Assembly: GCA_963575745.1 (NCBI GenBank)
Contig: CAUYUJ010003447.1
Coordinates: 1,014,728-1,078,727 of the forward strand
Length of the DNA: 64,000 nt
Source of the DNA: Prorocentrum cordatum
Lineage: Eukaryota; Sar; Dinophyceae; Prorocentrales; Prorocentraceae
Reading direction: 5' to 3'
The translations under genes and the position numbers were made by a program. The notes under the pieces were generated by a model. That model was not told the origin of the DNA. It saw only the letters and a list, made by a program, of their open reading frames with translations, and did no database searches. Of this stretch, positions 51,660-62,075 are shown piece by piece; positions within the stretch are counted from its first letter, which is position 1; each line of letters begins with the position of its first letter.

Positions 51660-51973
51660 CTAGAGTGTGTAGTCACAACCACCTTGCTGGCTAAGTGGGT
51701 GTATGACATTTCCACGCAGTGACCCCATTGCAATAATGGCTCTATAGACGCTCCCTTTCATCGGCTGTTGGAGTGCCCCCCTTGCGCCCACCTCCGAAAC
51801 CAGGAAATGGGACAATTCGACGAATGAACAATGGCAGCAGGTCCTGGCCACCCACTTTTCGGGCATCTGTGGTTGGCGGCTCTTGACTGTCGACCCACCG
51901 AAACCGGTGTGGGAATTCCCTGGATACCCCCTGGGATCCCGTCCGCAAAGAACAGAAACAAGAGAACCCACCA

Positions 51974-52267
51974 ATGGGGAGGGGGGCGGGTTTCGTCAGC
52001 ACACCAGTCCCCTCCCCAAATTTCGAGCAGTCTCCGGAGTTCGCGGTGGACTGCAAAGTTCTTTTCCGATACGTTTGCCAGCCGAACCTTCGCCGCAAGT
52101 GCAGCACCCTCTCCAGTTACTACTGGGTGGGTTCGGCGCATGCCACGACAGTGCTGCGGAAAGATGAAGATGCGGTCAGCGATTCAGACAGATGTCGAAT
52201 CTCAGGCAATCGGGCCGCAAACGTTCTAGGAAAAATGCCGCAGGGAAGCGCAAACTTCATCCCTTGA
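51974..52267 (+). CDS. Possible small ORF, hypothetical, strand uncertain
   Basis: A 97-codon plus frame starts with ATG and reads FVSTPVPSPNFEQSPEFAVD, CKVLFRYVCQPNLRRKCSTL and SSYYWVGSAHATTVLRKDED to a stop at 52265-52267. Amino-acid use is balanced, with four Cys. It overlaps the eroded coding island assigned to the minus strand, so at most one of the two readings is likely real here. Confidence 0.3.
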   Translation: MGRGAGFVSTPVPSPNFEQSPEFAVDCKVLFRYVCQPNLRRKCSTLSSYYWVGSAHATTVLRKDEDAVSDSDRCRISGNRAANVLGKMPQGSANFIP

Positions 52268-52833
52268 AGCGTATGCTAAGCTCGTGACAGGTGCAGGAAG
52301 GGTTCTGGCCATCTGGCCCACTCGTGTGAATATTTCTATGTTGGTCCTCTGCCCAAGGTTCCCCGCCCTCCTCCTCCCCGCCTGTTTGTCTCATCCCACT
52401 CCCCCACTTGGACAAGCAACTGTTTCCATTGCGCTACTTGTTTAAAAGGGGTCACTCCTCAACGCAAGAGGCCCAGCTCACAACATTACCCCCCCTCCCT
52501 CACAGAGGCAATCAAGAAGCGGCGAGCCCTGCACAAATCCCTGAGCACGGGGTGGACTGATGGAAGACAAATGCGGCCTTGTCTCTCGGAGCAGGATAGA
52601 ATAAGGCAAGGCACAAGAAGTGGATCCCCGCGTCAGCAATGAGCTTCGGGACCTCCAGCGCAAACGCGTGCCAGGGTATACGATTTCTCACATGCTCGAG
52701 GTGATCTAGTTAAACAAGTCCCCCAGTCCCTTGTCGTCGGGGCTGGTCCGTGCTCTACTCTATTCTTCAAGGCTGGTGTGACTGCCGTGTCCTTCTCGAA
52801 GGTCACCCACATGCCCACAGACGGGCGACCCGT

Positions 52834-52857
52834 AACGGTCTGGACGTCCAGACCGTT
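52834..52857. repeat. Perfect 24-bp palindrome
   Basis: AACGGTCTGGAC is followed directly by its exact complement GTCCAGACCGTT, without a spacer. It lies inside the eroded coding island. Confidence 0.85.
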
Positions 52858-53400
52858 GCGCCCAACCCCATCTGGGCGGATAGATCGCAGGGAAAAGGGG
52901 CAGACATGGGAAGGCTGGGTTGGGGCCTGGAGCATGTCACGGGCTCGGTGCGCCAAGGGACCTGGCAAATGTCACGGGAACGGAGCGCCAGAAGCCTGCC
53001 ACACGGGCATCTTGAGCGGAAGCGTGCCACACTGAAAGCACTGATTGGGACAACGCCCTGCCTGGATGGCGGCACTCATGTTGACCTCGCCCAAGAACCT
53101 GTTCAGATGTCAGAGTCAATCTGATGGGCATAAAGCTTCGAGCTGGGCCACATCCTTACAAGGAGCGCTTTTGCTGAGCTCGCAGGGCCGCGCTGTACAG
53201 TTTTACCAGTGTTGCCAGGAAGAGGAAGTGGAAGGAGGAAGGGAGGAGTGAGTTGCGCAGGGCGCTGTCTCTTCGAAACGAGGGCCCAACATCACAGGAT
53301 GGTTGACAAGTGTACTGTCTCAGACAGACACGTTCAAAGAACAACACACATGTTCTTAGAGCCTACAGGCAAGCTTGGACGCCTCGCCACTGCTTGAGTC

Positions 53401-53564
53401 GGAGCCGTCGTCGTCGTCGTCGTCATCGCCGGAGTCGCCGTCGTCGCCGTGGGGACCGCCGTCGTCATCACCGTCGTCGTCGTCGTCGTCGTCGTTGTCG
53501 TAGTCGTCGACGTCGTCGTCGTCGTCGTCGTCATCGTCGTCGGCGTAGTCGTCGTCGTCATCGT

Positions 53565-53597
<33 letters not shown>

Positions 53598-53599
53598 CG

Positions 53600-53651
<52 letters not shown>

Positions 53652-53752
53652 GTCCGTCGGTGTCGTCGCCGTCGTCGTCGGGGCCGTTGCCGTCGGGACT
53701 GTCGCCGTGGTCGTCGTCGTCGTCGTTGTGGAGGTAGTGGCCGTCGACTGCC
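53401..53752 (+). repeat. Long (GTC)n trinucleotide tract, about 350 bp
   Basis: GTCGTCGTC triplets with scattered GCC, ATC, GTA and GGC interruptions that almost all keep the triplet phase. The minus frame gives a 132-residue Asp-rich chain, and the plus frames give Val-, Arg- or Ser-rich chains. No start context or neighbouring coding sequence supports a protein. The interval 53261-53400 has no gene. Confidence 0.97.
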
Positions 53753-54119
53753 AACCTTGAGCGCTGGCGCCGACCCAGCGCCGCCTCATGAAGTCCGCGC
53801 GGACCTCCGCAATGTCTTGTTCTTGGAGTGGGGCGCCAAAGAGCCGAGAACGGCGATCAACCAAAGGACCCCCTTCCCTCAAGGCCTCCCTTCTCCGTGG
53901 CATGAGGTGCATCTTTGGGCCGTCGCGCCGCCATCCGGGTCGAGTCCGCGTCGAATCCATGTCGCACTTCTGCACCGAGTCGAGTCCGCATCGAGTTCTC
54001 GTCGAATCCACGTCGACCGCGCGACGGATGCACGAAGGAACTGTCAAATTTACGAAAAGGATCCTTAAAAAAAACAGGGTCTTCACACCAGGGCCTTCCG
54101 TCAACCCAGCCCTCGGGGG
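53753..54119. other. No supported gene
   Basis: Contains AGTCCGCGCGGACCTCC (53791), a word of the inverted-repeat family at 10917, and a run of GTCGAGTCCGCGTCGAATCC-type words at 53938-54030 that repeat at about 45 bases. Confidence 0.5.
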
Positions 54120-54310
54120 GCAAAGATACGGCAGAACTGGCACAGGGGGGGACACATCGCCCTGCAATCGGCCCCCGTATAGCGAAGCCGCAGGTCCCTC
54201 GGCAGGTTGAGGCTATCGGGCCTCTATCGGCGATGAAACTGGCGATTAGGGGTCGACGCATTGTCTATCCCCCCCTAACGGTCGTTGCCCCTGAGTCCTT
54301 CACCCTGAGC
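54120..54310 (+). repeat. Dispersed repeat family A copy
   Basis: CAGGGGGGGACACATCGCCC, GAGGCTATCGGGCCTCTATC, GGCGATGAAACTGGCGATTA and GGGGTCGACGCATTG follow the family core. Confidence 0.75.
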
Positions 54311-54514
54311 CACTCTCTGACGGCCCGAGTGTCCCGGGAGGACCCTGGGAGCCCGAAGGCTCCCAGGACCCGTTCCACTGGAGGACTCGCTGCTCCGCGG
54401 CACGTTCACAGGAGACGAGCCACCACGCAACGCCACGGTCTCACGCGGCGACCTCCGCGGCAGGAGCCAGAGGAAGCGAAAGCGCCGAACTGGCTCCGGC
54501 GGGGACGCAGCGAC
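54311..54514. other. Short interval with an imperfect inverted repeat, no gene
   Basis: GGACCCTGGGAGCC and GGCTCCCAGGACCC around 54341-54368 pair closely, with CGAA between. Otherwise no feature. Confidence 0.55.
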
Positions 54515-54700
54515 AGGGGACCAACTCAGGGGGGACACATCGAGCTGGAATGGGCGATATATCGCCGACAGATCGGCGACAGGTAACTGGGCAACCGATG
54601 GAAAATCCGCACGTTCCGGGGCGGAATGGGCCATCGGGCCCCTATCAGCGATGAGTGGGCGATTGGGCGCCGGTGTCCCCCCCCTCGGCCAAGGGCGACG
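54515..54700 (+). repeat. Dispersed repeat family A copy
   Basis: AGGGGGGACACATCGAGCTG, GAATGGGCGATATATCGCCG, GGGCCATCGGGCCCCTATC and AGCGATGAGTGGGCGATTGG follow the core in the same orientation, 390 bases after the previous copy. Confidence 0.8.
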
Positions 54701-55868
54701 GTGCTGTCATGATGCGATTGGCTCAGGATGCGTTCCACGAGGTCCAGAATCTCACACTTGTGACCCCCATGCGGCGCAGCAGGAAACCCTGGAACGCGTC
54801 ATCATCATGAGGTCGTGCTTCCCTGGTATGCCGCCATGACGTTTTCCTATGCAGGCAGCAAGCGGGGCCCCGGGGCCGCCCCCCAGGACCAGCTCTCCAT
54901 CCTGAGCCGACTCCTGACGGCCCCAGGGCCCAGGGGCCCCGGGGGCCCCGGGGGCCCAGGGAGGGCCCCGGGGGCCCGAGGGGCCCCGGGAGGGCCTTGG
55001 GAGCCCGGGGAAGGGCCCAAGGACCACTCTTCCTTCGCGCCGGCCGCAAGCGTGAGTGACCCTGGACCCGCGGTGCGGGGCTTTGCGGTGTCCCGACGGG
55101 GCCACACCCAGGCGCGCGGGCCGCGGCCATCGCATCGCATGCTGCAGTCCATTCAACGACCAGGTGTGGGGGGAGCCCATGGGGCCCGCACCAGAGGTCC
55201 CCCCGGCGAAAGGTCGCCCTCGGGGGCATTGCAACGACCACGTGTGGGGGCCCAAGGGGCCCGCACCAGAGGTCACTCCGGCGAAAGGTCGCCCTCGCGT
55301 GCGTTGCCTTCGCGGCCGTGCCCCCGAGGGAGGGCGGCCCCGGCAGAGGGCGTGAGGCGCGCGAGGGCGGCGGCGGCCCGGCGGCGAGAGCCCGCAGTGC
55401 TGCCCCGAGGCGGCGGGGCCTCCGCTCCCGGGGGCAGCAGCGCCGGAGGGGGGCCCGATCCACGGCCGAGCCACCTGTGGATGCCGCGAGGGGGGGGGGC
55501 CACTCCTCCTGCCAGGTTGTGCCCTCGACCCTCGAGGATCGATGGGCGGAGATAACGTCGGGGGGGGGAGAACGTCGAGGATCGAGGGGGGGAGAGAACG
55601 TCGGGGGGGGGGGGGGCACCTGTGGCTGCCGCGGGGGGGGTCACTCCTCCTGCCAGATTGTGCCCTCGACCCTCGAGGATCAAGGGGCAGAGATAACGTC
55701 GGGGAGGGGAGAGGGGGCTACTCCTCCTGCCAAGCCTTGCCCTCGGCGAGGATAGAGGGGCGGGGGGGAGGTTGCCACACGGGTTTCGCCTTCTGGGCCT
55801 CTGGAGGCCTCCAGAGGCCTCTGGGTGCCTACAATGGGATTGGGATCCGGGGCGGGAACAGAACTTGT
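54701..55868. repeat. G-rich tandem blocks, no gene
   Basis: Three blocks are seen. GGGGCCCCGGGGGCCC-type units at 54920-55010 read as collagen-like Gly-Pro in one frame. A clean two-copy repeat of period 78 bp starts at 55154 and 55232 (CAACGACCAGGTGTGGG / CAACGACCACGTGTGGG, each followed by CCGGCGAAAGGTCGCCCTCG). A degenerate repeat lies at 55470-55770 (CACTCCTCCTGCCAGGTTGT at 55501, CACTCCTCCTGCCAGATTGT at 55642, each with CCCTCGACCCTCGAGGATC and GAGATAACGTCGGGG). Open frames here are by-products. Confidence 0.7.
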
Positions 55869-55965
55869 CACCTCCTCCTCCTCCTCCTCCTCCTCCTCCT
55901 CCTCCTCCTCCCTCTCCTTCAACTCCTCCTCCTTCTCCTCCTCCTCCTCCTTCAACTCCGTAGTA
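55869..55965 (+). repeat. (CCT)n tract
   Basis: CTCCTCCTCC over about 50 bases, then CTCCTTCAACTCC units to 55965. More CTCCTT/CTCCTG sequence follows at 56090-56235. Confidence 0.95.
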
Positions 55966-57039
55966 GTTATGTTGCTCTTCGCTCTGAATTTCCCTGTTTG
56001 GCAGTGTCCTCCCGTGGGCCGCAGAGAGGACTCGAAGGCTAGCCATGGGTCTTCCTCCTCCTCAGGCAGGCCAATGGTGCGCTCCGCTCGCTTATTCAAC
56101 TCCTACTCCTCCTGCTGCAGCCCAATGGTGCGCTACTCCACCTGCACCTCTTGCACCTCCTGCTGCATATTAACGTCCTCTCCTCCTTCCTGCGCCACCT
56201 GCTCCTTCTCCTCCTCCTTCTCCTCCTCCTGCTACACTTGCATCCTGATGAAAAGGAAAGAACAGCGGGCGAGGAACATAATCAACGACTTGAACACCGT
56301 CGTCGACGACGACTACGAGCGGCAGCGTCCGCGGCCGCCGCATGCAAGCCCAGACCTACGATGTCCATGCGGGTCACCCCGAAGTCCAGATCTCCCTCTC
56401 TTGGAGCCAGCTCTCAGCCCCGGATCGTTCCCTGACGGCCTCGGGGCACGAAAGATCAGAATCGAGAAGCAAAACGTGGGGAGTGAAACAGTCATGGCGT
56501 CGGGCGTTGGTGGTGCAGGATCCCAAAAGGTCTCTGGAGGTGGTCCACAGATGTCGCGAATATCCTGGGGGTCCCCGGAGCCAGGGGCCTCGTAAAGGCC
56601 TCTGAAAGCTTCCAGAGACCCGAGAAGAGCACAACACCTCCAAATCCTCTACAGCCACCGTGCTTCCATGGAGAGCACTGGAAAAAGAACGAAGGAGCCT
56701 TCTTCCTGGACGCGAAATGCTTCTGCCACGAGCAAGCCCCCCGATCAAAACCCGAGGAGCGACCCGACAGACAGAGCCCCTCCAGCGCCCCTCGTAAGCC
56801 AGAAGGTGGTTCGCACTTCATCATCGGAATGGCCGACTCGTGTCGTCACGACCCTCGCGTCTGGATCGTTCAACCTTGAACGATCCACAATTCTCCATCG
56901 CCAACTAGTTCCACATTGGCCAACTCTGGGCGACTAGCCGCCGGCGTTCAATCTCGAACGCCCGCACTGGGGTCGTCGTCGTGACGACACGACACAAACC
57001 AACCGTACTTGATCCTCGATCGGCGGCGGCAGAGGCTTG
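55966..57039. other. No supported gene
   Basis: CCAATGGTGCGCT occurs twice in the CT-rich part (56072 and 56122). The duplicated CTTGAACGATCCAC / TGGATCGTTCAACCTTGAAC words lie at 56862-56886. No coding signal stands out. Confidence 0.5.
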
Positions 57040-57410
57040 AGTAGCAACGGTTTGGGGGGGACCAGCTCAGAGGGGTAAATGTCGACCCAGAATCCAAGAT
57101 ACATCGTCGATAGATCGGCGCTATGCCCCCGATAGCAAGTCCGCACGGACCTGGGCGGGGATGGGCTTTCGGGGCCGAGCGACGATCAATGGCGAAGGTC
57201 GATGCGTCCCCCCCTGAGCCTCGCCCAGCCTCACATTGCCCTGCAACTGATGGTTCGTATCTCGGCTCTCCGGCGGCGGTTCGGGACGATTCCGGCACCC
57301 CCAGAACACCCTCGACGAGGCGCAGCTCATGGAAACCAACCCTAGTCTCGAAAACGTTCGAGAACGTGCGAAACCCGCCTACGAAAGCGTCCAGAAGACC
57401 CAGAGAGCAT
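57040..57410 (+). repeat. Dispersed repeat family A, long copy
   Basis: ATAGATCGGCGCTATGCCCC, CCGATAGCAAGTCCGCACGG, TGGGCTTTCGGGGCCGAGCG and the second module with GGGACGATTCCGGCACCCCC, AGAACACCCTCGACGAGGCG and CAGCTCATGGAAACCAACCC parallel 12320-12655 through their whole length. Confidence 0.8.
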
Positions 57411-59554
57411 ACCCTTCTTAAAAAAAGACCCCTGGAAGCGGCTGGCGGCGGCGGCTTCCAGCGGCCGGCGGAGGCTCACCTCCCAGATGTCCCCCGGAGG
57501 GCTAGACGCTAGACTAGACCCCTTTCCTGGGCTGGCTTCCAGGCAAGGCCCAGCGAGGGCCCCCGGAGGCCGAAAACGAACAAAAGCCTACATCGTCTTT
57601 CATCCCACGACCCGAGCATACGTCTGGGAACCCGCCGTGCTCGATCCTCGCGGCGGCGGCCGGCGCCAAGCGCAGGCTCTCCCCCCTGAGGAGCGCCCGC
57701 CAGCTGCCGAGCAGCGCACGGCGCGGCGGTGACCCCGGCGCGCCCGCCAGACTGCGGGGGGGGCGCCCACGGCGAGGGCGGCAACGATGGGGGGGCAACA
57801 GTCGGAGGCGCGCACGGGTGGGAAGTGAGGTGGGGCACGCCTTTTCAGAAGGCGGTGGGGCTTCTCAGAGGCTCTCCAGCCACCTGATAGGCCGTCGATG
57901 TCTTCGGAGAAGGTATAGAAAACACTTCACAGAGGGCCTGAGGCGGTCCGACCCTTCTGCCCCCCATCCAGGAGGGGAGGGCCAGGTGGGGGGAGACATC
58001 CACGCAAAACAGGAGCCCAAGCTTAGGTCCAGCCCCAGAAGGGGGAGGGGGCCACGTAGGGGTGCAGGTGCGTTTCCTTCCCCCAAGACAAAAGGCGACG
58101 ACGACAACGAGGCTGGCGACGGGATCGGCAACGAGGGCAGGGTTGGATCGGAAAGTCGTGCGCTGGACCGGGCTACCTTGTCACGGAGCCGCGATCGAAT
58201 CGGATCGGCTGCGTTAAGATGCGCTGCTGCGCCGCGGGGGCAACGTGCCGCGCCAGGTCGGCCGCGAATGGGGATCGAACGGGACCGAGCCCCGCGAACT
58301 CCTGGGAGGGGCCAGAGCTACACACCAAGTCGCCTGGCCGGCGAAGGAGCTCGGTGTATAGACGCCCCAGCTTCGCAACCTGTCGGACGCAGGAACGTCT
58401 GTACAACATGGCAGAGTCCTTCGCCGAGCTCCTCAGCTCCTTGGCCGACCAAGCGACGTGGTGTATACGTCAAGTCCCTCCGAAGCTCGACGCCGAATCG
58501 GATCGGTCAAATCGGCAAGGGCCCTGCGAGGGCGAGCAGGACGACGGCGGCGGCGGCGGCGACGAGAGCGATGGCGCCCGAGTTTCCCTTGGAAGTGTTG
58601 TTCTGGGCGTTCTACCCGAGGCACTCGGCCCGCGGCGGCCGCGCACGTCCACGAGAGACTTGGCCGAGGCTGGACACCAGGAAGGGTATGGGGGCTGACT
58701 CAGCAGCTTCTGGACGGGAAGACGGCGGCGACGTGGACGACGGCGGCGACGCTGAGGGGGATAGACGACGACGACGACGAAGTTGGCGCCAAGGTTGGCG
58801 ACGACGGCAACGAGTGTGGCGATCGAGCGAGCTTACGAGCGGACAGCCGAGAGGCGGTTGGGAGACAGGACGGCCTTACAGACCCCTCAGCCTGATGGAC
58901 CATCTCCACAAAAAACTGGGCCCGAAGCCGTCCGCGTTGCTGGAACCGTTCCTCCAGGCGCGTGTGAGACCGTGGCACAGGGGCCTCGTCAGCGGACCGC
59001 GGCTGGGAGCACGGGGCCTGCGGCAGGCCCTGTGCTCACCACGACGGAGCCGTCTATCACAAGTGTGCAGACGGGAAAGGGTCCGCTGGTGCTGATCTCC
59101 TGCACACTCGTGAAGCCCGGGGGGGAATTCAAGTCGGGGCGAAAGCGACGACCAAGATCGCAAACTACCGTTCGAGCTGCCGTCCAGCACAAACTGGTCG
59201 GGTGGCCCCAACACATATGGTACCCCAGGGGGCGAATCTCGCAACTCCCTGGGCCTGAGGACCAGGGAAGGTCACACCTGCCGCGACATGAACCTGACCA
59301 AGGCAAGGATGTAAATATAAAATCGGCCAGGGGTCAACCTGGCACCAATACGTATCCAAGGAACAATCATCACACGGATCAGCGCGCGCCAGGCGTTATC
59401 ACCACAAGTGATCCTCATTATCGCACTATTCGTTCTCATCCACTAGGGCGATGCTCAGCCAGCACAGGTGGAATATCCAAGTACTGCTGCGGCATGCGAT
59501 TTGTCTGCTGACCCACGGGCCTCCCCACCAGAGCCCACCAGAGGGCCAATCCAT
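57411..59554. other. No confident gene; repeated words at 58190-58515
   Basis: CGAATCGGATCGG occurs at 58195 and 58494 in direct orientation. Between them CACACCAAGTCGCCTGGCCG pairs imperfectly with the later GCCGACCAAGCGACGTGGTG read on the other strand. A plus run NMAESFAELLSSLADQATWC (58408) is slightly protein-like. Around 59280-59180 the minus strand reads GVTFPGPQAQGVARFAPWGT. Neither extends. Confidence 0.45.
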
Positions 59555-60400
59555 CTATTGACCTGGCACATGATCTTTCCTCTGGCTACCGATGGGCAGC
59601 GCGGGCGTTTGAGTTTGAAACCATGTACTTGAACTTTGCGGATCCCTTACGTTGCTGAAGAGCCTAGTGTTCTCAGCCACTCTTCCCCACGCCATAACTC
59701 TACATTGACAAGTTCGTGCCAAACCCTTGTGCGTCTTTGACGCCGTGTTGAAATAGCTGAACAATGTCGTGCACGACGCCACCGGGTAGACGCCATCTTC
59801 TACTTCATATTCGAAAATCGCACACCTGCAAACAACCCAAGGGTCAGGACTGCCCCTCTCATAAGCCAACGCCGTCTCCAGGCCCTCTTCATCCTCACCA
59901 CCCTTATGGAATACGTAGCCGGAACCACACCTCGAAGTTGGCAATACATTCCAGCAGTGATGTGTGGATCCTGGCGCAAAACCTCCACATCAGAATCTGC
60001 AGCTCGGGCGGCACGTGTGGCTTAGCTCCTTCCTTGGCTTCAGAATCCGCCTCCTCGTCGCCTCTCTTTTCGGACAGGCTCAGCACACCTTCCCTCAGGT
60101 CGTGCATGGTGGTGTGAGCCTTGGCGTGTCGAGAGCATGGACCCCTGGCATCCTCCCCCAGGCCGACTTTGTTCCAAATGTGAGCTCCGTGGCATTGTGG
60201 CCCCGCCGTCGCCCAATCCAATCGCCTGCAACAGTTGACCGAACCTTGCAATCCAAAACCTGTTCCACGGACCTAGAACCAGTCTGATGCGTGGAATATC
60301 GCGTAGTCCTCACCGTCTTTGGCCACCTGCTGCAGGCCGACGTTCTTGAGCACAGATCCTGTGATCCGAACTACGCTCTGCCTCTCGGCGTTCTAAGCCA
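59555..60400 (-). pseudogene. Eroded coding island of unknown function
   Basis: Minus-strand pieces read in order GSVLKNVGLQQVAKDGEDYA and IFHASDWF then TAG (about 60364-60283), MHDLREGVLSLSEKRGDEEA and PELQILMWRFCARIHTSLLE with CIANFEVWFRLRIP (60108-59904). After a frame change come SGYVFHKGGEDEEGLETALA, YERGSPDPWVVCRCAIFEYE, VEDGVYPVASCTTLFSYFNT and KTHKGLARTCQCRVMAWGRV down to 59555. The balanced composition with many aromatic and acidic residues is unlike the flanks, so this was coding. At least two frame changes are present. The family is not recognised. Confidence 0.5.
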
Positions 60401-60544
60401 GCTGCTTCGAGCTCTGGGCATGGTCATGGGAAACCGCTGCCATCCACGAAGACGAAGCTCCCATGAATACGAGGGTGGCCATGAGAGTGATGAGGATGAG
60501 GAGGGCGACGGGGGCAAAGGCGAGGAGAACCAAGAAGGTTAGAA

Positions 60545-60895
60545 GGACGACGGGGACGGGGGCATAGACGGCGAGGACGACGACGGCAACGACGGCGACG
60601 ACGGCGAGGACTACCAGGATGGGCCAGGATGGGCAATAAGTGAAGGGAAGGGCGGCGAGACAGGTGCTGCTGCCACCCTGCTTCATTGCAAGCTCGCTGA
60701 GCGCGGATGACTGAGAGATGCGAACTTCGCGCCAAGCAGAATAGCACAAGACGTGAGGAGAAAGGGGATGGAACGAAGCAGGAGAAGGAGGAGGAACAGA
60801 GAGAGGAGGAGTATATAAGAAGAGGGTGCTTTTGCCAAAGCGCAGCGGAGGAAAGGAGGAGGAGCAGGGGGAGGAGGGGGAAGAGCTGCAGAAAC
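60545..60895 (+). repeat. (GAC)n and (GGA)n simple-sequence blocks
   Basis: GACGACGACGGCAACGACGG-type triplets at 60545-60615 and GAGGAGGAACAGAGAGAGG / GGAGGAGGAGCAGGGGGAGG at 60785-60895. Confidence 0.85.
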
Positions 60896-61009
60896 ATGAG
60901 GGGAACCTCAACTCGAGGTCGCCCAGCTGCGTGCGGCGCACCGCCCGCAGCACCTCGGAGGCCACTGCCCGTTAGGGGGGGCATGCGGAGGCCAGGGGGG
61001 TGAAGGCCA

Positions 61010-61345
61010 ACTTTGGGGGGGCCCCGCTCAAAGGGAACACATTGAGCTGGACTCGGCGATACAACGCCGCCAGAACGGCGACAAGCTCCCGATAGCAAGT
61101 CCGCATGTTCCTGGGTGGGGTGGGCTATCGGGTCCCTGTCGACGGTCAGTGGGCGACTGGGGGTCGACGCATCCACCCTGGGTCAAGTCCCCCTGATGTC
61201 GACCCTGAGGGAGGGGTGGGGGGCGGGGGCAAGATTGAGCGCTGAGCACCGATTGCAATCCCCGAGTGCAAGCCTGGACGCATCATGAAGAATCAACCGA
61301 GCGAGGAAATCATTCCGACTTTGGAGCGAATCCACGAGAGAGACG
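61010..61345 (+). repeat. Dispersed repeat family A, long copy
   Basis: ACACATTGAGCTGGACTCGG, CTCCCGATAGCAAGTCCGCA, GGGGTGGGCTATCGGGTCCC, AGTGGGCGACTGGGGGTCGA and a downstream part (CATCATGAAGAATCAACCG near 61280) follow the family order. Confidence 0.75.
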
Positions 61346-61904
61346 ACTCGAAGTCTCCTGACCATTGCCAGTGGGGCCGTCGGGTGGGCATGGATGTCTT
61401 AAGTTCCTGGCACCGTTGACGCAGAAACGCCCACAACGACATGAAATAGGACGACGTTTACGTAATGGGGGGCGGTCGAAAGAAACGGGAAGAAAGAGAG
61501 GCACAGGCAGGGGAGTTGGAGGATTGGACCCCCCGCCGTCTTCGCCGATCGCCCATCCTCGTCTTGGTCGTGGATTGCCACCGTCGATCGAGGCCATCGT
61601 GATCGTCGATCGTCCAGCGTGTGATCGTCGGTCGTCGTGCATCGATCGTGGCCGTCGTGATCGTCGATGGCCGGTCGTCGTCTGTCGATCGTTGCTCGCC
61701 GTCGTCGGGACGCCGCTCCGCTGGAGCGCAGCCCAGCTCGGGAGAAAGCGGTGCCCTCGCGCGCGCGCGCGCCCGCAGCCGGTCTCTGGGCGCGCCGCGT
61801 TCCCGCGGTCGGGGCCTGCCGCCACCACCGCCTGGCGAGCGGGAGGGGGTGGAGGCGAGGATGGGGCCAGGTCACCTCTCGAAAAATCCATGTGCTGTTC
61901 GTCC
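61346..61904 (+). repeat. GATCGTCG-type tract and flanks, no gene
   Basis: GATCGTCGATCGTCC, GTGATCGTCGGTCGTCG and TCGTGATCGTCGATGGCC repeat at 61597-61700. The rest of the interval is G+C-rich without a supported gene. Confidence 0.65.
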
Positions 61905-62075
61905 TCTTGCCCCTCCTGCTTCTCCTGACTTTCCTCCTGTCCTCCTCCTGCTCATCCTCCTGCACCTCCTCCTCCTCCTTCTCCCCCTCACCCTTCTCTT
62001 CCTCCTCCTCCTCCTCCTCCTCCCTCCACCTCCTCCTCCGGCTCCTCCTCCTGTTCCTCCGCCTCCTCCTTTTGA
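61905..62075 (+). repeat. CTC/CCT polypyrimidine tract
   Basis: CCTCCTGCTTCTCCTG to CTCCTCCTCCGGCTCC, mostly CTC triplets, 170 bases. Confidence 0.92.

Larger units (their letters stand above)
51660..53260 (-). pseudogene. Eroded coding island of unknown function
   Basis: Protein-like minus-strand pieces follow one another in changing frames. SAPCKDVAQLEALC lies near 53170-53130 and then LTSEQVLG. NMSAAIQAGRCPNQCFQCG and TLPLKMPVWQASGAPFP follow at about 53085-52970. RPSVGMWVTFEKDTAVTPAL with KNRVEHGPAPTTRDWG follows at 52829-52720. LDHLEHVRNRIPWHAFALEV and PKLIADAGIHFLCLALFYPA, then FVFHQSTPCSGICAGLAAS and a stop, lie at 52707-52512. CHCSFVELSHFLVSEVGARG is near 51830-51770. A plus-strand frame at 51974-52267 is also open and protein-like, so the strand is uncertain left of 52270. 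CPNQCFQC may bind metal. No family is recognised. Confidence 0.45.

Noticed and set aside
53356-53754. Minus-strand ORF of 132 residues, mostly Asp
   Set aside because: It is the translation of a (GTC)n tract; no flanking coding sequence or start context supports a protein.
54815-55150. Collagen-like Gly-Pro ORFs
   Set aside because: They arise from GGGGCCCC repeats; all frames on both strands show similar low complexity.
57818-59095. Plus-strand ORF of 425 residues
   Set aside because: Long open frame in G+C-rich sequence, low-complexity Arg/Gly/Asp runs, no recognisable domain and shadow ORFs on the other strand.
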